From positions 13,619,091 through 13,683,090 of the forward strand of contig NC_135567.1 in assembly GCF_964340395.1 (NCBI RefSeq): a DNA stretch of 64,000 nucleotides, in the 5' to 3' direction. Both the position numbers and the translations under genes were made by a program. This document shows, one piece after another, positions 25,701 through 41,713 of this stretch. Source of the DNA: Glandiceps talaboti. Taxonomy: Eukaryota > Hemichordata > Enteropneusta > Spengelidae. Position 1 is the first letter of the stretch. Every line of letters begins with the position of its first letter. The notes below the pieces were generated by a model. That model did no database searches and was not told where the DNA came from. It was given only the letters and a program-made list of their open reading frames with translations.

Positions 25701-27095
25701 ATCATTTGGTTACTACATTTGTATATTTGACATTAAATCACCTGCATACATTTAAACTATCTTTGATCTGAGACCGAATGAGAGTTATGAAATTTTAGTT
25801 GCTACGTACATTTGTTGATTGAAATCAAATCTACATCGACCGAGAAACATATTTAAAAAGTGGCCATATGGATGAGAATTTGGTATTTATTTTGGATTTT
25901 TCTTTGATAAAACAGCTTCACTATGTTTTTCTACTTGAAAAATAATGTGAAATAACATATACCAAGTCCATGTTCACATCTCAATGAACGGCAAAACATT
26001 AAACAATGTGTAAAATGTTTGTTATTGTACGTACAATAACAAACTTTTTACACTTTTTGCATCTTTTTGCTATGTATTGTGTTATGAACATGGACTTGGT
26101 ATATGTTCTTTATCATTATTTTTTCAAGTAGAAAAACATAGTGAAGCTGTTTTATCAAATAAAAATCCAAAATAAATACCAAATTCTCATCCATATGGCC
26201 ACTTTAAATTAAAATCAGGAAGTAAGGGTATTGCTTTACAAGTACTGAGTTGCAAATTAATACAGACATTAGGAATTGTTTTCTTTATCCTCCAGTCTCC
26301 AAAAGTATTTCTTCCTGTAAATGCGTTTCCTACATAAACTGCCACAGTTTTATAGTGTAGCAACAAATGTTTAATTTAATAGATCACGTTATGACACCCC
26401 CCCCCCACTCCCCTAAATATATAATCTCCCGATTATGCAATTCCCATGTAAAACAACTTGCTCAAACAGTCATTAAATATATTTTCATGAATAAAGGCTG
26501 TTCGGAACAAGCCATTTCATTATAGCATACCACAGCGATTTTTAGTGTTATTTCCGGTAAGTCGCGTAGCCTATGCGTATTAATCTTTGACCTTCTTCAA
26601 TAGCTATGTTCTGGGCTAGACGCAAACATAACGTAAACACCATTGTTCACAGTGTTCGACAGTCTTCGGAAAGAAGGATATACAAGTAGTTTATGGTTTC
26701 AAGATGAGCGTGTAGGTACAGGTATTATAAGGAGCCCCAATCACATCCACTGTAGTTTAAGGTTATACTATTAACAAAAGTATCCATTGTATACCTGAAA
26801 TACGAGTGTGTCTGGACTCCGTCATCGACTTGTTGACAAAGGAACGCAAATCTTGTCGTCCTATTGAGTTGAATACCTCACCTAACAGGTCAAGGTTGAT
26901 TTCAGAGATATGGCCTCTTTCTTGGAGTAGAGTGAATAGTTCCAGAGCATTAGTCACGTGTTCCGAATCTCTCTTATTAAGCTGCTTTGGTGTTAACAAA
27001 TGCTTTATTCGGTCCACTTCATCTGTCTTTAACTCTCCGTCCAGTTCATTGAACAGTATCTTTATCCACGGAATTGTTGTATCACCAACCGCCAT
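22767..27095 (-). CDS. DED-NACHT NLR-type receptor 2, join(27095..26795, 25483..22767)
   Basis: Same architecture as gene 1: exon 1 (301 nt) encodes a death effector domain, MAVGDTTIPWIKILFNEL to IGRQDLRSFV. It ends in phase 1 at ttcaG|GTATAC, joined to exon 2 (2717 nt), which opens after a pyrimidine tract and TTAG. The product is 1005 residues. NACHT motifs: Walker A GEPGIGKST (180-188), Walker B ILIVLDGADE (256-265), VIISSR, NPLNAVLLCLLW and HKSFQEYMAAYY. Long stretches around the Walker motifs are identical to gene 1, whereas 250-360 and the C-terminal half differ at many positions. Around 690-760 a phrase such as NNSIKILHLNL hints at degenerate leucine-rich repeats. Cytosolic signalling receptor by family; the sensed ligand is unknown. 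Both copies look intact, with no stop or frameshift. Confidence 0.88.
25858..26206. mobile_element. fold-back MITE family 1, copy B (in NLR 2 intron)
   Basis: Ends aagtggccatatggatgag and ctcatccatatggccactt. The centre is a 26-bp perfect palindrome (26018-26043) around gtacgtac. The arms pair for most of their length. It lies inside the intron 25484-26794; gene 1's intron lacks it, so it inserted after the duplication. Confidence 0.9.
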
Positions 27096-27240
27096 TTTTG
27101 GTTCTCTATCGACACATCCAAGTCTACAGCCTAGGCAATTCTACTCCGAGGTTATAGCAGACAGAGATATACTCAATTACTGGTGACGGTGTAATAAGAC
27201 TGTCCAGCCTTCTATATCGCCATGGAAACTTGTTTAAACC
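27096..27240 (-). promoter_or_regulatory. 5' UTR / promoter-proximal block of NLR 2
   Basis: Shares agcagacagagatata and a gactgtccagcc-like phrase with the equivalent place in gene 1. The rest is diverged. Confidence 0.4.
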
Positions 27241-27785
27241 AGTGATTGTACTGAAGAAGTAACCACAGTGTGATACAAACAGTACACCAATTAACAATGG
27301 ATCTCTGTCACGCAACTGAGCTGAAGGTGACCCAGGGTCACACCTAACTGCGTCAGACTACATATAAAGAATGAGTGAACGTGGAGGAATGTAAATCAAT
27401 AGTATGACCCACGACTTATACATTAGAAAGCTGATGGAATTCATAACTTATTCTAAAGACTAAATGAGAGGCTACTTATACAGATATGACATGATGACGC
27501 TCAGATGCACATACATTCAGAAATGTATATATATATATAATTAAATATATGGCGTTTCGATCTTCACTAGATGCCTCCTTGTATGTGTCCCTGTTACATT
27601 GCACCCTCATTTATTTCTTTATCTACATCTTTCGTTTTGTACTACATGTCTTGTTTACATGGTTCGAATTATAAATCCTTTTGGCTTGTGTCCGCCTAAT
27701 CTTTTCTGCACATCTTAGACCAGAATACCGAACACGGGTTATTTTGCATTTATGTAATGTCCTTGTTATTGCGATGTTTTGTATG

Positions 27786-27834
<49 letters not shown>

Positions 27835-28755
27835 TGTGTGTGTATGTATGTATGTATATGTGTGTGTGTGTGTGCTAACCATTTCATGATTCTTAGTTTT
27901 ATCATATTTACCCATACTGACAGTTCAAAACGAATTCCCTTCCATTTTAATCAGGAAAAGTCGACAAAAAAAAGGACGTGAGACTTTTATAGTTAATGGT
28001 TTCTTTGTTTTAATAGGTACCTCATATATACTCCATGTTCTACATTGTTTACAGAATTTAAGGCCTCCCAGTATATATCTTACATTTCTGTTATAGTTCA
28101 CACTCCACATAGTTTGTCTTCAGTCTCTTAACGTTATATTTCCTCGACTATAATGTTACAGTACAAATGAGAAACAATTACATTGGTGCCGTGCACAGTG
28201 GGGATGTAGAAGTAGTCAAGTTAATATAGTATTTTTAGAGAGTGTGAACCAATATTGAATTCAGAAAATTATTGAACATGTATAGCGCCCTCTCCAGTCC
28301 AGCATACATGTCTCTCTAACACTAATTTACATAAATTGCCATATACACACTGTGTAGTGATTGGCTACGAAAAATATGACTGTGTGTGTAGAACCGTTTA
28401 CATGTCTTTACTAGGGTTTGTTTAGAGTGTATTAACGCTGTATACTTGGATAGTTATCGTCTTCATCTCCCATACATCCGGGTACTTTTTAGTGTGCACA
28501 GACTAGGTCATGATAACGTTCACACAGATACTGAGATAACAGTCTACACATTCGGATGGCGACGCATACAGCTTACACTTTCCTATTTTGTCACGCAATA
28601 AATAACCGACACAACAATGCCCTGTTGGTTTAGAAGCCTGGTAGGGCTGAATAACAAGATGTATCTTATAGTTTAGTTCATAATAAAGACCTGTATAAAA
28701 TTCGTGTTTTTTTTTTAATGTTTACCATTCCTTTGGACGGTTATGCCCTCCTAAT
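27241..28755. other. intergenic with (GT)n at 27788-27874
   Basis: No gene recognised; open frames are short and cross the GT tract. It marks the upstream limit of the NLR cluster. Confidence 0.5.
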
Positions 28756-29007
28756 AGGGAACTTGCAAACTCGCCATGTTGAATGTTGCATCATGGGAAA
28801 TGTGATAATAAATGCTAATCAATTAGTAGTGTAAACAATATTGATACATTGTTGTTTGTTGTAACCACACATAATCAATTCATAGTCATCCTGACCATTG
28901 TGGGAGGTTTATTTTATCGGTAACTCCAGGTTAGGTATTACGATAACCACAGAAAATCCCATAGTACTTTGCGTCTGAGCATGCCCAGTCTGGATTGCAA
29001 GTTCCCT
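28756..29007. mobile_element. MITE family 2, copy 1
   Basis: Terminal inverted repeats agggaacttgcaa and ttgcaagttccct bound 252 bp without a gene. Inside is a cccatgatgcaacattcaa-like phrase (reverse orientation). The same element lies inverted at 62423-62660, and a one-ended piece lies at 29186-29262. Confidence 0.85.
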
Positions 29008-29185
29008 ATTGTTACTGTGCTATTACTACTACAGCAATGATGACTTATTTTCGAATACTCTCGCCAACTCTTTTTCTCCATAATGAATTGCTCAATTTTT
29101 GCATAAACTATTTTGGACAGGGTCCGGTCTCTTGCATTTCAGGGTGGATCTATGGTTTCACTTGAACTACAAAGGTCAATACAAC

Positions 29186-29262
29186 TTAATGCAACTTGCA
29201 AACCCGCCATGTTTGAATGTTGCATTATGGGAAATGTAATAATAAATACTAATTGAATTGCA
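29186..29262. mobile_element. MITE family 2, left-end fragment
   Basis: Reads acttgcaaacccgccatgtt and then gttgcattatgggaaatgta, the first 75 or so bases of copy 1; the rest is missing. Confidence 0.7.
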
Positions 29263-29696
29263 TCAAACAACCAGTGAACGGTAACTTGAACCGGGCTGTA
29301 TGTTTTGCCTTCGAAGTCGTGCGCAGGTGTGTCCATGACCTTGATGTTTGTGTCATCCTATCATGTCTGAAGTGAGTGTATTATGTTAGTCGGGAGGGGG
29401 CGCGCTACAGGCTGTCGGGTCAGTTATCTCCAAATAAACGTCCCTTATTTGAAGTTTGTCTAGTTTTACGTTGCACCCTAGTTTTCTGGCTAGACGTTCG
29501 GGCTTTCTTTCGATACTATAAGCGAACGAAGTTCGCCTTGAGGGCTTGCCCGAACATCCTCGATAGCGATGTTCGGTCGTGTGTCGTATTGTATCGGAAG
29601 AACATCCGAGGTCTAGCAGATAGACTAGTTTCACCCATGCCTCTAGGATATTGTGTTCTCGTCGTCCACCATATAACATATCTCACACCTCAACCC
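29263..29696. other. intergenic; unrecognised open frame 29376-29732
   Basis: A 118-codon plus frame and a 97-codon minus frame overlap here. Neither shows a domain or compositional bias of a gene, and the plus one runs into a fold-back arm. Confidence 0.4.
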
Positions 29697-29855
29697 AATC
29701 TGATTAAAATCCAATGTAGTGAAAGCGGCTAGATGTCTTTATTCACCTCTATTTCCATCGTGTTGTGTCGTTTGTTTTGTTCCGGGTGGTCGCCGCCTTT
29801 AGAGGTAAATAAAGGCATCTAGCCGCTTTCACCACATCAGATTTTAACCAGATTG
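29697..29855. mobile_element. small fold-back element, family 3
   Basis: Arms of about 54 bp (29697-29750 and 29801-29855) are inverted copies, sharing agcggctagatg, ctttattcacctct and an outer caatctgattaaaatc phrase. A related single arm is at 61096-61150. Confidence 0.75.
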
Positions 29856-29989
29856 ACCTCGACTATTGAAAGGTAATAAATTATTAATCTCTCCCCATCA
29901 GTTTGATTCAAAAACGAACTATATTTACAAGGACATCAAGGAATTCGAATTACTTTGCAAAAGGCGATTTATGTGCCAGAGTGTAGAAA

Positions 29990-30354
29990 ATACCAGCTTA
30001 ACGTAAACCCCAATTGAATGAAAATGTAATATGAGGTGCGTACGTATTGTTCCACGGTAAATCATCCCTCATGCCCTCTTGAGGTATAAATGTTTTCATC
30101 GAAGTATACGTTCTGTATCCATGGAAACGCCATTGATAACTAGTGACCGTACCCACCAACAAAATGGTATCGTCTGCTATTATAATAAGTGTGTTTCCAC
30201 TGCCTTTCACTGATAGATCGTCTTACATTACGATTGGTTGTCCCCACATTTATATTTCACTCTCTGCCGTGCAAAGGTGAAGCAACACACGCCTCGTCAA
30301 AAATTCAGTTTTTAGACGTTTTAACCTGGTAAAGCAGCGTCGTAAAAGAACATC
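29990..30354 (+). promoter_or_regulatory. promoter and 5' UTR of GPI-like gene 1
   Basis: Aligns with 41380-41713 upstream of gene 2: shared ggtaaatca, catggaaacgcc/catgaaaacgtc, cattgata, aaaatggtatcg(t/c)c, tttcactctc, and the closing gaacatcatgttgagg. Such conservation over more than 300 bp including the start codon marks a duplicated promoter. The exact start of transcription is not visible. Confidence 0.6.
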
Positions 30355-35273
<4,919 letters not shown>

Positions 35274-35349
35274 AAGTAGAAAGGTAAAGCAATTTGATGT
35301 TCTACATAAACATATTTACAATCTAGGATGTTCATATATCTATATAAAC

Positions 35350-36016
<667 letters not shown>

Positions 36017-36137
36017 GGATATATATTATATAATTGGGTGTGTGTAATCATATATGCACTTTTCATAATTTAAATGTTAGTACGCAATACTATTCCGTCT
36101 CCAGTCTTTGTTTTAATTGTCTTCTCATTCCTTCCAG

Positions 36138-36230
36138 GTTTTGTACGTATAGGCGGGAAAACAAACCTCTCAAGTTTCTTTTTATACTTGGATTTCCATG
36201 GAAGATATTGGCATGGTTGATATAGATTGA
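36138..36230 (+). other. 3' UTR exon of GPI-like gene 1 (approximate end)
   Basis: Acceptor ttccttccag at 36128-36137 pairs with donor 35284; the exon shares gggaaaa, tttct and tggaagatatt-like phrases with 54435-54520 of gene 2. No polyadenylation signal was clear, so the end is approximate. Confidence 0.5.
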
Positions 36231-37448
36231 AAGAAGGTTTTGTTCCTTTATTTGTTTTTATGAAGTAGTCTTTCCAATGTTGTGCTCTCCATTAGCACAC
36301 CTTAGAAAGAATGTTCTACGTTGCATCTTATATGAAGCACGCCCCCAACCCCGTAAATAAGATTCCTCAAAGCTTGTTAATCAATAAGCCGTTTTTCGTC
36401 TTGCGACAGATCTCACGAGATTCAACGAGAGCCATTGTATTCATAGCAACCACACGTGAGGGTGGTCAAGCTGAAAGAGTCAAATGCTTAGCAACACTAT
36501 TGTTCTCAACATTATAGCACATGGCCACGAGCTTGACAACGATCACGTTTGACAACCGCTGTTGCTAGGCATATTTGCATAATTTGTGAGATCTGCAACG
36601 AGACGTAAAATCCTTTAATTTAAAGGTTTTTTAAGCCAAGACGTTACTTCTCGATCAGTGCCCAATGGGATGCGTTGTTGTGTTCACTGTGGATCCGGAG
36701 CAAGATCAATAAATTTCATAAAGATGAAAAAAGTGTAAAAAGTTTGTACTTACAATAACAAATATTTTACACATTTTTTAAAAATGTTTTGCAATTTACT
36801 GAGTTGAAAGCAAGGACTTGGTATATGTTATTTCATGTTCTTTTTTCAAAACAAACCGTAAAGTTTTATCAATTAAAATTCAAACTAAATGATAATATCC
36901 ATCGATATGGCAACTCTAAAGTTTTTTTAGGATAATGTTTGTTATCAAGGAATACAGAAGGCAAATGACTGATATCTGCACGATCGCGGAAAAAATGAGA
37001 TAATGTATGCAAATGATATGCAAATTGAAGCCTTTATTGCCCAAAATAAGGCCTAAAAGGGTGGTTTTACTCAAAACTGTACTATTAGATGTAGCAGATG
37101 TATTTTATGACCAAAACCTATCAATTGGCAACTTCAAGTTGTGTTATTTGATAGATAACTGTACCTTTACATTTGAAAACTACAGGATTTTATTTGAGAG
37201 AAGTCCTATATTTTCTATTCTAGAGTCATGAGATACATCGAATTAAATATGGCCGCCTTTAGCTGAGCTAATACAAACAAAATTCACCCCTGGATGACAG
37301 CCATGTTGTGTTTATCGTTTTATTTAGTGAATGCCCCCGCTTTGAGCTGCAGTAGAAAATTGTCTATTCTTCTCAAGCAGACTTTCTTTTCTGTTGTCAT
37401 GACGATATGACATGATGCAAAGTGCATGTCTCTTCATTGGGGATTTGA
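36231..37448. other. 3' flank of gene 1 with a half MITE
   Basis: 36290-37260 resembles in patches the flank of gene 2 (54590-55170), for example the gcacgccccc phrase. At about 36720-36923 lies the right half of MITE family 1 (acaataacaaat core to a degraded ccatcgatatggcaactct end). No coding region recognised. Confidence 0.5.
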
Positions 37449-38062
37449 TACAACTATTGACATCAGACCATGGACAAATTGAAGCTGTTACAACTATTGA
37501 CATCAGACCATGGACAAATTGAACTGTTACAACTATTGACATCAGACCATGGACAAATTGAAGCTGTTACAACTATTGACATCAGACCATGGACGAATAG
37601 AACCTGTTACAACTATTGACATCAGACCATGGACAAATGGAAGCTGTTACAACTATTGACATCAGACCATGAACAAATTGAAGCTGTTACAACTATTGAC
37701 ATCAGACCATGGACAAATTGAAACTGTTACAAACAGGGAAAGTAAACAACTGAATTGGATTAATAACACTTGGCTCAGCATGTTAGAAGTACAGAGACTT
37801 GTATTACATGCCATAATTTGATAAGAACAGCTGTATGGCCTCTTTACGTAATAGTTCACAGTTCACAAACAATTTTCCAGTTCCCCTGGCAATTCATGTA
37901 CACATAAAGAGGCTAGAAAACTGTTCTTATCAAACTTTAGGTGTAACACAGGTCTCTGCTGTCCAACATGCTGAGCCAAATGTTATTAATCCAATTCAGT
38001 TGTTTACTTTCCCCTACTTGTATCCGCTTCCATTCGTCCACGGTCTGATGTCAGCAGTTGTA
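37449..38062. mobile_element. fold-back element with a terminal minisatellite
   Basis: The right arm (about 37905-38062) is the inverted copy of the left arm (37700-37840), sharing gtaaacaactgaattggatt and tggctcagcatgtt. The outermost 39-bp unit (tattgacatcagaccatgga core) occurs once at the right end but about seven times in tandem at the left end (37449-37735). No coding capacity. Confidence 0.85.
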
Positions 38063-38781
38063 TAGCAGCATACGCGATGTTACAGTAGTGTATAATGTTT
38101 TGCTATTTTGTATGATTAGATAAATTAAGTGACAAAAGGGGTCTGATGATGTGAATGCCATTTTGAAGAAAATGTCAAAAAGCGATTTATTTGCAGTATA
38201 AGCCTATGCTAGATTCAAGCTCAAGTTACCATATTCCCACCCCACCCTACCACCACCCCCAGCACACTATTATCTGTCTTCTAACAGACTACTTTTTAAA
38301 ATCAACAGATGTCAAACTATCAAAAAACGTCAGAATGGCCGTAAAACATATATATGTTTCTTCAGAAATGACAAAATCGAACTCAAATTTATAAATCTTG
38401 ATTTGTAAAATTAGCTACCAAAATGTAAAAGATATACACCAAGTTAGAAATGACAGAAAATATGGTGTAAATAAATTGTATTCCGTCAGATTGGTAATTT
38501 GTTATCATTGTAATCATTTTGATGATGTAAAATCATTTAATTTATAATAAATGTGAGAAACTTTTTGAAATGTTTACATGGAAGTAATCATGATCATGAT
38601 TGAGCGTTTTTTCCGGAAATGACGTCAGATTAATCACAATCATGCATCGCTGTACACATAACATGGCACAATAAATCCAACCATATTTCAGTGTGCTGCC
38701 TAAACTTAGAGCGTCCTCAATGGCGATCATGATTTCAACCTGTTGGAAAATATCGACCTCTAATTGAAATGTACAATGTCT
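38063..38781. other. intergenic, no gene recognised
   Basis: Contains short open frames only (38191-38394, 38542-38874); the latter overlaps the next MITE. Confidence 0.5.
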
Positions 38782-39131
38782 AAAAGTGGCCATATGGCCG
38801 AGGAGTTGGTATTTATTTCGGATTTTTAATTTACAAAACAATTTTTTATCATCGCTTCCTACTTGAAAAATCAACGTGACGCAACATAAGTCCCTGTTTA
38901 TAGTTCAATGAACTCCAAAAGTATAATAAATATGTAAAATGTTTGTCATTGTACGTACAATAACAAACATTTTTACACATTTTGGGCTGTTTGCAATGTA
39001 TTAAGATACAAACACAGACTTAGACAATATTGTTTCACATTTATTTTTCAAGTAGGATGCCATGACAAAATTGTTGTATAAATAAAAAATTCAAAATAAA
39101 TACCAAAGCGTTATCTATATAGACACTTTAT
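38782..39131. mobile_element. fold-back MITE family 1, copy D
   Basis: Left end aaagtggccatatgg, a central gtacgtacaataac palindrome, right end decayed (tctatatagacacttta). Confidence 0.85.
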
Positions 39132-39354
39132 TAACATATATATTAAATGATTTTCTAATAGAAACAAGAATACTTCGGATTTTATGTATATATTGTTAGT
39201 TGAATGATAAAGAAAAATATTCCCGTTACAGTTAGTGCAGTTACAATCGTTAAAATGGTGGTTAGCAAATGACTAATAGGAGCGCCACCAACGACGAATC
39301 TTTCATTCTGCAAAAAATATATCCAAAAGTGATACATTTTCAATGATGACCCAT

Positions 39355-39590
39355 GTGATACTTGACGGTATATGGACGACATGATATGACGTCATAGGAT
39401 GATGTCATTTTGATGAAAGACTCCTACCTGATACTCACAAGACAACAAGTCACGAACAAATATATGGGTTTCCTTTTTTAGAAGCCACACACATCAATAT
39501 CTGAATTTGTGAAAATATATTTTGTTTTCCTTATCCGTTTACATTAAAGTGCTAACGCTTGTGTGATGAACTACTTTTTTGGCAATTTGC
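39355..39590. repeat. duplicated flank (pair with 55625-55885)
   Basis: Shared cttgacggtatatggacgac, gacgtcataggatgatgtca and tgatgaaagactcctacctg phrases, in the same order and spacing. This marks the downstream limit of the gene 1/gene 2 duplication. Confidence 0.8.
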
Positions 39591-39624
39591 CATATTCTTG
39601 AGTTTACTTTTGTTTTTTGTCGAT

Positions 39625-39676
39625 ATTGCAAACCTTGATTTTGAAGAGTAAATCAATTAAAATCAAGGTTTGCAAT
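39625..39676. repeat. perfect 18-bp hairpin
   Basis: Arms 39625-39642 and 39659-39676 are exact reverse complements (attgcaaaccttgatttt) with a 16-nt loop. No T-run or gene context explains it. Confidence 0.9.
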
Positions 39677-39779
39677 AAATACAAGTTTTGTTTGATTCAT
39701 ATCAACCTTATGAATGCTGTATAATATGATAATATGCAAATATATGTGGGTTTTTTGAAGGAAGGATCACGCAAGGACA

Positions 39780-39892
39780 GTATGTATGTATGTATGTATG
39801 TGTGTATGTATGTATGTATGTATGTATGTATGTATGTATGTGTGTGTATGTGTGTATATGTATGTATGTATGTGTGTGTATATGTATGTATG

Positions 39893-39924
<32 letters not shown>

Positions 39925-39945
39925 TGTATGTATGCATGCATGTAT
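39780..39945. repeat. (GTAT)n microsatellite with GTGTAT variants
   Basis: Interrupted tetranucleotide run; reading frames are artefacts. Confidence 0.95.
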
Positions 39946-40099
39946 GAACCAGCTATATGAAATTTGAAGTTGGTATTCCGACATATTGCCTAGTTATCAA
40001 AAATCATTCATTATGCAAATGACTAATGACCTTTACCCCTGAGGTCGTGGTATTGATGACGGAAATGTAATGTTGGCTTCTAAATGCCTATACCGGCAA

Positions 40100-40422
40100 A
40101 ACTGGCCATGTATTTTCAATTAACTCTGAGCAGATATAATTAATGTGAAACAACATTGTCCAAGTCTGTGTTTGTAACTTAATACATTGCAAAAAAATAT
40201 GGTAAAAAAAGTTTTTAAAAAGTCTGTTATTGTACGCTGTTATTGTACGTACAATAAATTTTACACATTTAGTAATCATTTTCAATTTACTGAGTTACAA
40301 ACAAGGACTTGAAATATGTTGTGTCACATTAATTTTTCAAGTAGGAAGTCATGATAAAATTGTTTTATCAATTAAAATTCAAAATAAATACCCAATCCTC
40401 ATCCATATGGCCACTTTAAAGT
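40100..40422. mobile_element. fold-back MITE family 1, copy E
   Basis: The right end ctcatccatatggccacttt is intact; the left end is decayed. The central palindrome is partly duplicated (ttattgtacg twice near 40232-40252). Confidence 0.8.
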
Positions 40423-41013
40423 GAATAGAACTGTTTTATAGATAGCCCCTCCATGTTTCTTATCAGTCGCATAGGATATCTCCCGAATTAATTATTTTTA
40501 TTGGACTATGAGAAGCACATAGTGATGTTAAATATTGATCAAGTACATATCTCTCTTGTACAGTATTGTTTGGGCGATATCCCTTACTACCGATGAAAGG
40601 GGGGTTTTAATTTGAAACAGCTTAAATTCATCAAGTACATATCTCTCTTGTACAGTATTGTTTGAGCGATATCACGTACTACCGATAAAAACGGGGGTTT
40701 TGAAACAGCTCTTATCACTTTGTATGGACGAATCCGACAGGAATTCAAAGTCTTTATCGTGATAGCTTTTACCATGATTATTTTATAACAATAAAACGCA
40801 TATAGTACGCTTCTTATCAGGCACATTGATATATAAGGTTCGTCGAAATTAAAACAACATTAGTGGAATCCTACCACAACCATCCCCCGCCGACACACAC
40901 GCATACACGCATGCGCGCGCATGACCTTTAATTCATTGTCACGTATTTTGTGTCATCTCATCATAGCACTAATAAAAACGGGTGTCCGTGGTTCTTGTTG
41001 ACAGAAACCCCAA
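40423..41013. repeat. intergenic with a 92-bp direct duplication (40538-40714)
   Basis: Two copies of atcaagtacatatctctctt, then gtacagtattgtttg and actaccgat. The rest, including an alternating CA/CG stretch near 40895-40922, shows no gene. Confidence 0.7.
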
Positions 41014-41360
41014 TTAAAGTGATCATATGGATGAGGATTTGGTATTTATTTTGGAGTTTTAATTTACAAAACAATTCTATCATGGCTTCATACTTGAAAA
41101 ATCAACGTGACGCAGCATACACCATGTCCTTGTTTACAAAAACATGATAAATTAAAATGTATGTTATTGTACGTACAATAACAGACATTTTTACACTTTT
41201 ATTTTTTGCCTTTTTGCAATGTATTAAGTGACAAACACAGACTTAGGGAATGTTGTTTCACATTTATTTTTCAAGTAGGACGCCATGATAAAATTGTATT
41301 ATAATTTTTTTTAAAAATCCAAAATAAATACCCAATCCTCATCCATATGGCCATTTTAAA
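41014..41360. mobile_element. fold-back MITE family 1, copy F
   Basis: Left end ttaaagtgatcatatggatg, right end catccatatggccattttaa; centre gttattgtacgtacaataac. Flanking ttaa on both sides would fit a TTAA target. Confidence 0.88.
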
Positions 41361-41379
41361 AGTACACTGCAAATGAATT

Positions 41380-41713
41380 AATCACAATGTGAGCTATTTA
41401 ACGTACTGTTGCAAGGTAAATCACACCCACATGCACTTCTGGGTCTATTTTCACCATTCCATACATTCAAAGTCCATGAAAACGTCATTGATATGTAGTG
41501 GGCGTAACCACCGGCCTTCAAAATGGTATCGCCCGGTATATAGCAAGAGGATTCCCCCGCCCTTCAATTTGGTATCGTCTGATATTACTAGTACTCTTCA
41601 TCTCCGCACTCAATTTCACTCTCCGTGCATCAGACAGTCAAGGAACAGGCGACTCATCAGCATTTATAAGCGTAAAATTTAACCTGATAAGACAGCCACA
41701 AAAAGGGAACATC
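41380..41713 (+). promoter_or_regulatory. promoter and 5' UTR of GPI-like gene 2
   Basis: Counterpart of 29990-30354. It adds a second aatttggtatcgtctgatat phrase (41567-41587), so a short promoter segment is repeated in this copy. Confidence 0.6.

Noticed and set aside
29376-29732. 118-codon plus-strand frame
   Set aside because: It has no domain, overlaps an equal minus frame and ends inside a fold-back arm.
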